The notes beneath the pieces are model-generated. The model was not told where the DNA came from. It saw nothing but the letters and a program-made list of their open reading frames with translations, and did no database searches. From assembly GCA_021927905.1 (NCBI GenBank), contig BLLK01000047.1, forward strand, positions 1,922,001 to 1,986,000: a stretch of 64,000 nucleotides of DNA. The letters run 5' to 3'. A program made the position numbers and the translations under genes. Of this stretch, positions 44,477 through 53,177 are shown one piece after another; position 1 is the first letter of the stretch, and every line of letters starts with the position of its first letter. The stretch comes from Chaetoceros tenuissimus (lineage: Eukaryota; Bacillariophyta; Thalassiosirophyceae; Chaetocerotales; Chaetocerotaceae).

Positions 44477-44643
44477 GTAGGAATACATTCTAATCATGTA
44501 ATCAACTACTTTTCATTTTGTACAAATTCTTGCATAAGTAGAGTGAAAGAATATTGTTTAAACATTATTAATTTCAAAGTGATTATTGGGACAAAATTGT
44601 ACACAAGATTTCCATTTCATTTGACTCAACTTTCCACGAGAGA

Positions 44644-46188
44644 TCATAGCAAATTATCTTCTCCTAGTAGCCGCGATTCGAGCTCATGCTCTTCTTGTTC
44701 CTTTTCATGCAAATATTTAGCTCGTTTATATCCTGCGATGGCAAGAATAGAAAATATCATGACTAATACTTCCATTATCAAAACATTGTGGACTTTCCCA
44801 TCGTGAAAGCAAATACAATATTTCGATATCTCATGACATGCACCATCGGAAGCTGCAATCATGAATCCAAAAGTAGTTGTGAGACCGTTCTGGAAAACAA
44901 TATTTCCAAATGCAGCTTCCTTATCTCGGTGAAAAACATTCGCAAACTCGGCTTTCAGAGTTCCCTCAAAAGTTGCTCTTCCGACACCTTGCAGTGCGTA
45001 AATGAAAATAATAGATGGTAGGGTCCAAATCTTTATATTAGGATTCACCAGAAACAAATACGAAATGATGAAGAATGATAGACATCCAAGAAAGAGAATT
45101 GATTGATTTCCTATCGACTTTGATGAATATCCGAAAAAGACAGACATTACCCCTCCGACTATACTTGTTATAGATGTAAGTAGTCCGACATATGTAGAGT
45201 TCACATCATCCAGAGCAGTGCGCAAAACTTCTGCATTGACAAATGTCACCATATAAACTGATGATAGAGCGAAAGCACTGCTCAAAGGAATCATATATTT
45301 CATTTTTGGATCTGAAATAAGCAATCTGAATGTCACTGTGCTTTTGTAGAACAAAGACTGAGAACGATTTCTCCTCTGATCCTCCTCAGATGAAGGATAA
45401 TCTACAACTTTCATCATTAACACTGCAGCAATCATAGCAACGATAAAATATCCGGAAAAGACAGCTCTCCATGACCATCCAAAGTGCAACATGATGGTGG
45501 ATACCATTCGCATCACAACCTCTTCTCCGAGATAGATTCCTGCAAACAGTCCTCCCAAAATTGAAGTTGATTCTTCCATTTCTAAACTTTTCGCTAGTGC
45601 ATATTCTTCACTCGCAGTTGCAAAATAAGAGCCTTGTGCAGTCCATAAGAAACCACCTCCAATTCCACCGATCAAAGCCCCGCATAAAGCAGATGCCTCC
45701 TGAATACCCTGACTTGTGGAGAGTGTTGCGATCACAAAACACCCTACATAGGCACAATAGATGATCATTCCTATCATTATTGAATTCCTTGCTCCAACTG
45801 TTTTCACAACGTACGTAGCCCCAAATAAAGCGGATAGAGTATAGCTAAGGTACAGGACAGATGACTGATAATTACCAAGATTTCCTAGACGTGCCGTGGC
45901 TAATGATAAACAACTGACAACTGCTCCATGATTGGCACTAAATAATATCGATAAGAGGATAAAGTTCCTTTTTATGAATGAAGGTGAGTAGTCACTTGGA
46001 GTCAATGTTGTGATTCCACTTTCATTAAGTATCTCTCGAAGAATTGAATCTTCTTGATAAGAAGTCAGCTGTTGGTCTTCTGCATCTGGAAAAAGTTGAG
46101 TTGTTTCCATTGGTTCGGGACCTTCATTTTCGCCATCCGACTCGCGCTGCCTTTTTGTTGGCTGAAGAGACAGTTGGTCTTCTACCAT
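44644..46188 (-). CDS. UNC93-like major facilitator membrane protein
   Basis: 514 aa, single exon, with about 11-12 predicted membrane segments from residue about 70. The start of the membrane part (FILLSILFSANHGAVVSCL, YLSYTLSALFGA) and the Gly-rich segment GALIGGIGGGFLWTAQGSYF match the UNC-93 branch of the major facilitator superfamily, whose animal members regulate ion channels or receptor traffic. The central cytosolic loop is short. The N-terminal about 65 residues are acidic and polar. The C-terminus is acidic with a dileucine-like LLGEDNLL. Substrate unknown. It lies within the interval bracketed by the inverted duplication. Confidence 0.85.
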   Translation of the reverse strand: MVEDQLSLQPTKRQRESDGENEGPEPMETTQLFPDAEDQQLTSYQEDSILREILNESGITTLTPSDYSPSFIKRNFILLSILFSANHGAVVSCLSLATARLGNLGNYQSSVLYLSYTLSALFGATYVVKTVGARNSIMIGMIIYCAYVGCFVIATLSTSQGIQEASALCGALIGGIGGGFLWTAQGSYFATASEEYALAKSLEMEESTSILGGLFAGIYLGEEVVMRMVSTIMLHFGWSWRAVFSGYFIVAMIAAVLMMKVVDYPSSEEDQRRNRSQSLFYKSTVTFRLLISDPKMKYMIPLSSAFALSSVYMVTFVNAEVLRTALDDVNSTYVGLLTSITSIVGGVMSVFFGYSSKSIGNQSILFLGCLSFFIISYLFLVNPNIKIWTLPSIIFIYALQGVGRATFEGTLKAEFANVFHRDKEAAFGNIVFQNGLTTTFGFMIAASDGACHEISKYCICFHDGKVHNVLIMEVLVMIFSILAIAGYKRAKYLHEKEQEEHELESRLLGEDNLL

Positions 46189-46323
46189 ATTCTTTTATGA
46201 AACAAATCTAACCAGGTACTACTACTAGTAACTAGGAATATTTTGACCAGACTCCTTGTTCTCAATGTTCTTTCAGTTCTTTTTTTACTGAAAAAGTACC
46301 ATAGTACCAGGGATGAGTACCTT

Positions 46324-48139
46324 TTCTTCCCCCTCTTCACCCCCTTCTTCTAAGAATTCAAAAAATCAGATAATTTAGCCATCTGGGACAACCAACGGAC
46401 TAAAAGTATTTCTTTTAGCCATCATTCCCTTTAAATATTTCGTAATTATGAGCCGTTTAGTACACAACGGCCACGAACGGCTGTCTCCTTCATCACAACG
46501 GAAATCATTCCAAATATCTCATGAAACACCTGCCAATTCTGACAACCTCCTCTACTCATAAATCTACATTTCGAAGAAAACGAAAGCTTCAATTCAGATA
46601 GAAAAAATGGTTTCATATTCAAAAGCACTCATTGTTGCACTTGCTGCACTTCCAGCATCCAACGCTGCTGTAGATCAAGTATTCAGTTTCACTAGGCCAA
46701 ATGGTATGGTAGAAACTAACATGTGTGCATGGGTAGCAGAATCCAATAAGAGAATCAATAAATTCTGTGGTTCATCTTCAGCTGCAAATGCAGAGATTTT
46801 TGCAAAGTGCCCAGCGACTTGTTCCACTCTTTTTTCAAATGCAGATCCATGTTCTGATGCTGCAGGTCACACCTTCAAAGGTATCAACAGTAGTAAAACG
46901 TACAATTGCGCTTGGCTTACCAAGAGTAAGACACAAGCCACCAACGACAAAAGAAAAGGCTTGTACTGTGTTCCAAAGCAACAGCTAACTGCATGTGCTG
47001 AGACTTGTGATGTGTGCTCATCTGTAATAACCACTCCAGCGCCAACCTCTGCACCAACCTCAGCACCAACTTCTGCACCAACCTCAGCACCAACTGGAAC
47101 TGAACCAACTGCTACTCCAAGTAGACCACCATCTCCAATGCCTTCCCCTTTCCCAACCTTGAGACCAACTAGCCAGCCATCCGATGCTCCATCTATGGTA
47201 CCATCTGACATGCCATCAGACAGCCCATCCAAGGTACCTTCTGATGAGCCATCGATGCTTCCGTCTATGGAACCATCTGACAGTCCATCCTCTTTGCCTT
47301 CTGATGTTCCATCCGACAGTCCATCCTCTTTGCCATCTGACGAGCCATCTATGGTTCCATCCATGCAACCATCTGATCAGCCTTCTAGCCTACCATCTAA
47401 GGAGCCTTCTCGCAGTCCTTCCAGCCAGCCTTCTGATCAGCCATCCCAAGTACCATCTAAGGAACCAAGTAGAGCTCCTTCTACCAATCCAACATCCAGT
47501 ATCAAGCCATCCCCAATCCCAACTGCTGCTCCATTTGCACCAACCACCACTCCAACCAAGGCACCAACCAAGACCCCAACTACTTCACCAACTACATGTG
47601 ATGATACTGATGGGTTCACATGGAATCGTACAGTTGATGGTGAAACTGTAATTACAGCTTGTGACTGGATTTGTCAGAATAAAAACATGGAAAACACCAA
47701 CAATCGTCAAACGGAATGGTGCAATGATGATAATGCACAAAATTCTTTGATCAAAACAAACTGCTGCTTTGCCTGTACTACTGGTCCAGACTGTTCTTAA
47801 GTCTCAGTTTCGTCCCGCCTATCTCGACAAGAGAAACAATTTCTTTTCCTTTCATTCAAAAGCATTTGAATAGTATCACAAGATACCTGCAACGTTTTCC
47901 ATGGTTGCTGTTGGGATGAGTGGTTCTTATTCAAAATGCAAGTGAAAGATGATCAAAGCTGATCATCTAGTGCTTCAAACTTTTGAAGTGACTTTTGCTT
48001 CTTGGTTTGTTTATTGCCAAGATTGTTGCAAATACTTTCCTATATGTACTCCTAGCTAGGATATCTTTTACTGCTTTGTGAATTTTATGATAATCATCAC
48101 GATGTGAGCAATAAAAATAAAGATATAGTTTTAGTTTCC
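46324..48139 (+). repeat. copy B of the 1.8-kb inverted duplication
   Basis: Partner of 35231-37043 in opposite orientation, with 9.3 kb and five genes between them. The upstream part includes the same promoter-proximal sequence ending in the shared AT-rich cattccctttaaatatttcg stretch. The downstream part ends in the same aataaaaataaagatatag tail, so both copies carry their own promoter and 3' end. Differences are scattered single changes. Confidence 0.88.
46607..47800 (+). CDS. secreted PS-repeat protein with Cys-rich ends (copy B)
   Basis: 397 aa, with the same domain order as copy A: signal peptide, two N-terminal Cys modules, four-residue-period PS stalk and C-terminal Cys module. About two dozen residues differ. 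Changes cluster after TNDKRK, through the second Cys module and into the Pro/Thr stretch (KRKGLYCVPKQQ against KRKDTYCVADQQ; CDVCSSVITT against CGVCASPVTT), and near the C-terminus (NDDNAQNSLI). The stalk register is identical, with no net gain or loss of repeats, which argues for a recent copy or ongoing conversion. Confidence 0.87.
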   Translation: MVSYSKALIVALAALPASNAAVDQVFSFTRPNGMVETNMCAWVAESNKRINKFCGSSSAANAEIFAKCPATCSTLFSNADPCSDAAGHTFKGINSSKTYNCAWLTKSKTQATNDKRKGLYCVPKQQLTACAETCDVCSSVITTPAPTSAPTSAPTSAPTSAPTGTEPTATPSRPPSPMPSPFPTLRPTSQPSDAPSMVPSDMPSDSPSKVPSDEPSMLPSMEPSDSPSSLPSDVPSDSPSSLPSDEPSMVPSMQPSDQPSSLPSKEPSRSPSSQPSDQPSQVPSKEPSRAPSTNPTSSIKPSPIPTAAPFAPTTTPTKAPTKTPTTSPTTCDDTDGFTWNRTVDGETVITACDWICQNKNMENTNNRQTEWCNDDNAQNSLIKTNCCFACTTGPDCS

Positions 48140-48327
48140 TTTATTATGTGTTTAGTTAGTTAGCAGTTGTTTGACTTCAAGCTACTCAGTTCCTGTCGTA
48201 ACGGAACTATTGAGAAGAAGAGAAACGTTCCCACCAAGAGATGTCTCTTCTAGGTGGATTCTTTTTGGAGTGGATAATTTTTGAAATTTATATTCATTAA
48301 ACATTCTTGGGTGAATGGTAGTGGTAG

Positions 48328-50451
48328 CTATAAGCAGTCTGTATCATCAAAATTACATTCAGCCCGGTTGAAAATTTTGTCACAAGACCCATTTCCCAAA
48401 CTTGTCTCCAATTCAGATAAAGTTTCGTCAATAGTACATCCTTCAATACCACTACAGTCTCCACCGTCGTATCCACACTCTTCTGTATTATAATCCCCTG
48501 CTATGTCACAGACCCCATTTCCTATCCTCGCTGCATTTGCTACTGTGCAATTCGGAAAATTTAAATTATAATCAGAGCAAAATTCTAACGATGTGTAGGG
48601 TTCTATATCACAATCAATAACTTCACAATCTCCTCCATCATATCTGCAGTCTATATTGTTTGCATCGCTGTTGCATGTCCTATCCCCAATTGAAGATAGT
48701 TCAGCACAATCTGGATACTTTTTTTTTAATTGCAGGCAGTCGCCTCCGTCGTAACCACATGCTGGGCTATTAAATGGTACCTCATAGTCACATCGTCTAT
48801 TTCCAAGTTTGTAAGCTTCGTTCCCAGCTGGGCACTGTGGATATTCTGCTGATGTGAAGCAATCGCCTTTATCCCATTCGCACTCTCTTGTATTCAGTGA
48901 GTCTTGACATACACCATCTCCGAGTTGACTTCGATCATTGCCTTCTGGAATTGTACATAATACTGGTACATTAACTGTAGGCAAAGTCGATACTGATGGA
49001 AAAGGTGATGGACTGAAAGATATACTTGGTAATGCAGATTCTCTTCGAGATGGTAAAAATGATGGAGAATTGTAAGTATTACTAGCTAAAATTGTGGGTG
49101 GTGCAGTGCTTCCTTGTAAGAACGAAGGGCTTTGAGTATTCTGTATAGTTGGACTCAGAGTTTGTCCATACGTGGTTGGTATTGAACTTAAGGATGGATT
49201 CTGTGTAGGAGCTATTGTAGTAGGGTGTGAGCTTGTTGTAGGGTATGCTGTTGGTCTAGCTGTTGATGGTTGTTGAGAAGCTGCAGTAGATGGTGATGGT
49301 GTAGGTTGAGTAGATATAGATGGCATTGATGATATGGATGGCTGCATAGAAGGAACAGATGTAGCCGGTAGGCCAATTCCATACTCTGCTATGGCTTCAC
49401 AATACGCATCACATTGATCGAAATTGAAACCATCGCAATCTCTCTTGCAAATCTTATCAGATGCGAAGTAAATACCAACAACCAAAGCAGCTGATACCCA
49501 TATGAACACGAAACACTTTAATGCCGGATTACTTGGTCTTTGAGGAAGCTTCGGTTTGTCAGTTGTTGGCGTTTGAGATCCAACCTTGGAAGCACTTTCA
49601 CGAGGATGACTTTCAATGTCATTGGCATCAGCAGTCGCTTCAGATTTTACATCTTGAGACTCACTGGGTAAATTATTTGATCTCTCTGTAAATTGTGCAC
49701 ATTTTTGCGAGCTGTCATCTGTGCTTCTTTCCTTATAGCTGTGTTTCTGTGAATCATTATAGAAACTTCTACCCCTTGACAAACTCTCATTCCCATATAA
49801 CCTTCTACTTTGCTCAGATCGCGAGTAGCTCGGTTCATGACTTGAATTCTTTCTGTCGACTGCACCAATCTCACTTTCTCTGGACTCTAAGTAAAATTCT
49901 TTGCTATAGTCTCTTGAGTCAATTCTTTCGGGTTTTGATCTAATTTCTGAAGAGTAATGCTCATCACCACTTCTACTCCTTCTTTGAATATGATCACTAT
50001 TCACAGATTTTTCTGTACTTGATATTTCATCTCGTGAAATTGAGTTGTCTGTGGTCGTATCATAGGCTTCTACTTCTTGGTGTTTCAATTGTGATGATAT
50101 TGAATCATCTTTCGAATGACTTTTGCTATGGAAACTTTGAACACTTTTCTCCTCGGATTTGCAGCTTTGATCATCATGCATTGATGTCATAGCTTCATCG
50201 TCTATCGATCTAGATCTTTTACTACTGTTTGATATTATTTCTGATTCCTCATCCATTGTAATATTTTCATTTTTCGAAGAGCTTCGTGATAATCGCACGT
50301 CTATCTGATTTTCGTCAGAGGTCTCTTCCTTCACATTCATATTATCCTCATCTGAGCGACCACTGCAAGTTGGAAGATGATCCAATCCATGCTCAATGAT
50401 ATCACTAATTCCATTCTCCATTTTTTGGATTGGAATTTCTTGAAAGGACAT
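48328..50451 (-). CDS. type II membrane protein with LNR (Notch/Lin-12) repeats
   Basis: The first ATG in frame is at 50451, giving 707 aa; the frame is open further upstream but only with non-ATG starts. The N-terminal 310 residues are Ser/Asp/Glu-rich and probably cytosolic. One membrane segment (about 312-330, FVFIWVSAALVVGIYF) follows. Then come a Cys cluster (CKRDCDGF...CDAYC), a Pro/Ser/Thr-rich stalk and about five LNR modules with the CGYDGGDC-type calcium-binding core (RTCNSDANNIDCRYDGGDC, GNGVCDIAGDYN). LNR modules are calcium-stabilised and often guard protease sites. A cell-surface role is likely. Partner unknown. Confidence 0.83.
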   Translation of the reverse strand: MSFQEIPIQKMENGISDIIEHGLDHLPTCSGRSDEDNMNVKEETSDENQIDVRLSRSSSKNENITMDEESEIISNSSKRSRSIDDEAMTSMHDDQSCKSEEKSVQSFHSKSHSKDDSISSQLKHQEVEAYDTTTDNSISRDEISSTEKSVNSDHIQRRSRSGDEHYSSEIRSKPERIDSRDYSKEFYLESRESEIGAVDRKNSSHEPSYSRSEQSRRLYGNESLSRGRSFYNDSQKHSYKERSTDDSSQKCAQFTERSNNLPSESQDVKSEATADANDIESHPRESASKVGSQTPTTDKPKLPQRPSNPALKCFVFIWVSAALVVGIYFASDKICKRDCDGFNFDQCDAYCEAIAEYGIGLPATSVPSMQPSISSMPSISTQPTPSPSTAASQQPSTARPTAYPTTSSHPTTIAPTQNPSLSSIPTTYGQTLSPTIQNTQSPSFLQGSTAPPTILASNTYNSPSFLPSRRESALPSISFSPSPFPSVSTLPTVNVPVLCTIPEGNDRSQLGDGVCQDSLNTRECEWDKGDCFTSAEYPQCPAGNEAYKLGNRRCDYEVPFNSPACGYDGGDCLQLKKKYPDCAELSSIGDRTCNSDANNIDCRYDGGDCEVIDCDIEPYTSLEFCSDYNLNFPNCTVANAARIGNGVCDIAGDYNTEECGYDGGDCSGIEGCTIDETLSELETSLGNGSCDKIFNRAECNFDDTDCL

Positions 50452-50876
50452 TGAAATTGGATAATAGCCAATCCAAGAAATAATTCCTCCTTTGATCCGG
50501 AGAATCTCGCGATTGAGTAGAGGTATTGAATTAAGAAAAGTGAGGAAAAAGCTTCCGTTGAATATCGCTATCTGCTTTGTCAATACATCTATTTTAGTCA
50601 CAATAATTCCTTGTCAGGTTGGGGTAATTTCCAGTGCATTTTTCTTCTCAGTCTTGTCTCCGAACGGAAAGCACCTCTTCTGATGAGATGACGGACTCTT
50701 ATTCACTATTATCACAAACAACACCACTCCACCTCTTCTTCATCGCGCAGCATTGCAACGACTAGATATCATTCCAAGATACACAGAAGTTATAAGACTT
50801 TGATCCTACCTAGGAAACCTGAAGAACTTATACTTCGACGAAGCAAAACTTTTAATCCATCACTGACGACGTAAAA
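50452..50876. promoter_or_regulatory. divergent promoter region, LNR protein and Rab1
   Basis: A 425-nt region between divergent starts. Its first about 150 nt could still code (in frame with the LNR gene, with no ATG), so an upstream exon of that gene cannot be excluded. Confidence 0.35.
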
Positions 50877-51685
50877 ATGCCTGCTGCTGGAAAATCACGC
50901 GACTATGACTATCTCTTCAAGTTAGTTTTGATTGGAGATAGTGGTGTAGGAAAATCTTGTTTACTCCTTAGATTTGCGGTGAGTGATTGCTTCATTTGAC
51001 TTGAGAAGTTCAAAAACATTTATGTTCATCCTTACTGACCCCGCTCTCTTTACATTGATGTTTCATTCTTTTTTAAAAAAATCTGTCAATATATATCAAA
51101 ACAAAATAACTATGGATTGAACATTTTTCAATAAACAATTGCGAATATTAGGACGATGCATTTACCGAATCATACATTTCAACAATTGGCGTAGATTTCC
51201 GTTTCAGAACTGTGAAAATTGATAAGAAGACAGTAAAGCTCCAAATCTGGGATACTGCAGGTCAAGAACGTTTCAGAACAATTACATCAGCCTACTATAG
51301 AGGAGCTGATGGAATTGTCATGGTATACGATGTTACAAATCAAGAATCTTTTGATCATGTAAATGATTGGCTAAAGGAAGTCAATCGCTATGCTTCAGAA
51401 GGAACATGTAAACTTTTGGTCGGCAACAAGTCTGACAGATCAACAGAAAAGGTTGTAACTACAGAACAAGCAAAAGAGTTTGCTGATGATATTGGTGTGC
51501 CATTCTTGGAGACTTCAGCAAAGAGTGCATCTAATGTAGAGGAAGCATTTTTGACCATGGCGAGTGAATTAATCAAGCAACGAATTGCTAGAGGAGGTGA
51601 TGAAAAGAATGAGAGAGATGGAGGCCTCGGAATTGACCTGAAACCAGGTGAAAAAGCAAAAGAAATGATGTCGAATTGTTGTTAA
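50877..51685 (+). CDS. RAB1: Rab1/Ypt1-family small GTPase
   Basis: Controls ER-to-Golgi vesicle traffic. Exons 50877-50978 and 51152-51685 join in phase 0 (LLLRFA|DDAFTE), giving 211 aa. The GTP motifs are GDSGVGKS, effector [24 protein letters not shown] (Ser replaces the usual Cys) and ETSAKSA. The C-terminal CC is the prenylation site. The start [19 protein letters not shown] and the effector loop are those of Rab1/RabD rather than Rab8. The 173-nt intron is longer than most in this window. Confidence 0.95.
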
Positions 51686-51849
51686 ATTCAGTGCAAAATC
51701 TGTTTCAGATTGAAAGAAACGAAAATGCAATTCTCAGATATTACAATGTTATCACTACTTTCTTTTAAAAAATGACTTACTTCTATAATACAAAAGTTGT
51801 CACAATTTATCTAATTTACATTTTGTTCTTTGGTAAATCTCATTGTTCT

Positions 51850-52797
51850 TTAAAACCAAACTGAAGATAGCGGCCTTAGTACTAATAAATACATAATACC
51901 ATTAAATAGTTGCCATCGCCAAAGCAGTCGGAAAAGATAGACCGGAGTGGAAGGATTGTCATGTTGAATCTGCAATGCACTGAATTTGATATCCTTCCAT
52001 AGCTCATGAGATAGATTCACATTTAAATATTTTGTTTCACTTTTCTTTTCGTATTGAATATAAAATGGGGTCATCCACCTACTCAGTAAAACGCTAACAG
52101 TCATCACAAATGCACTAAATGTGTAAGCGTCGTGATTATTTTTCAGGCCATCAGTTGCATACATGAGTAATGGTATGGTCCATACATGATGTGTGCATGT
52201 TATATTAGTGAAAATTGTTGTATTTGGCCATGTCAAATATTTGGCAACTCCTACAGGAACTGTGTTTCAAAAGAGAAAGGAGTACATTTTTAGGAATCGA
52301 TCATGCGTCAGAATAATCATGTATTTACATCCTCATTACTTACACTTGCGGAAGATAGCATACCCAGCCAAATCGACATACCACAACACCTGGTCTATAC
52401 TGACAGTGATCATATGAGCTTGAACTAGTAAATGGCGACCTGTCAAGAGACCAATCGCTCCAAAGAATAAGCTGCTGTTACATAACCATGTACATTCATA
52501 CACACATCCTATTTGCTGGATTTTATCAGACCTGTTCAACAAGACTCTGTAACATAATAATAGTAAGAAATAAAAAATGAGGAAAACGCCAATTTCTTTT
52601 GCATGTCGAGCTTCTACAGTCTGTTCATATTCGATATCTTTGAGTTCGCGAAAGTAATCATGACCTTTCAGAAGAAAACATGCAACCAATCCATAGTGTA
52701 CAAGAACCACAAGAAAAGGATGTTTCCAACTTTTGTGCTTGTAGTGGCTTGGCCCTCCTTGAGAGAGATAACCAAAGGATGTCTGAGGGGAAATCAT
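51850..52797 (-). CDS. unknown polytopic membrane protein
   Basis: Exons 52797-52344 and 52259-51850 join in frame across an 84-nt intron (AIFRK|VPVGVAKY), giving 287 aa. There are about six hydrophobic segments. Conserved-looking polar residues within or near membranes include CVYECTWLCN, GRHLLVQAHM and ITCTHHVW. There is no signal peptide and the N-terminus is short and polar. I do not recognise the family. His/Cys residues at membrane borders might suggest an enzyme or metal or haem binding, but that is speculation. It converges with Rab1 and diverges from COG2. Confidence 0.75.
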
Positions 52798-53177
52798 TGT
52801 AGGTCAACAAAACCACCAGTTTTATAGTACCATAAGTACAGTTGATATCTGAATTCTGAATTCTTCTGAGCTCTCATACATCATACATCATACGTTATAA
52901 AAAAAGTTAAACTGCGGAAGGAGTCGTCATTGGAAAAGAACCACAAAAAAAGACAAAAGCCAGCGCATTTAGCTATCTAGCTAGCTATTGCAAATTACTT
53001 AGGTTGTTGTTGTTGTACGTACGAGTGTACGAGTATGTAGCAATGCAACGGAACTAGAAGAAAAATCTGATGTACCTGCTCTATTATCCATTGTCCTATT
53101 TCCTTAGTACATCGATCACCCATGCAAAACAATCAAACTAAGTATACTGCCTTAAAGTAAATATATTGTTTCAGGAA
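52798..53177. promoter_or_regulatory. divergent region upstream of COG2, possible unmodelled 5' exon
   Basis: A 380-nt spacer. It contains short direct repeats (catacatcatacatcatacg) and an acceptor-like ttgtttcag just before the first COG2 ATG. A non-coding or short coding 5' exon of COG2 may therefore lie here. I could not define it. Confidence 0.35.

Noticed and set aside
43928-44497. 189-aa minus-strand frame opposite dihydrolipoamide dehydrogenase
   Set aside because: The sense strand encodes all catalytic motifs of the enzyme. The antisense product is a Ser/Cys/Asn-rich chance frame.
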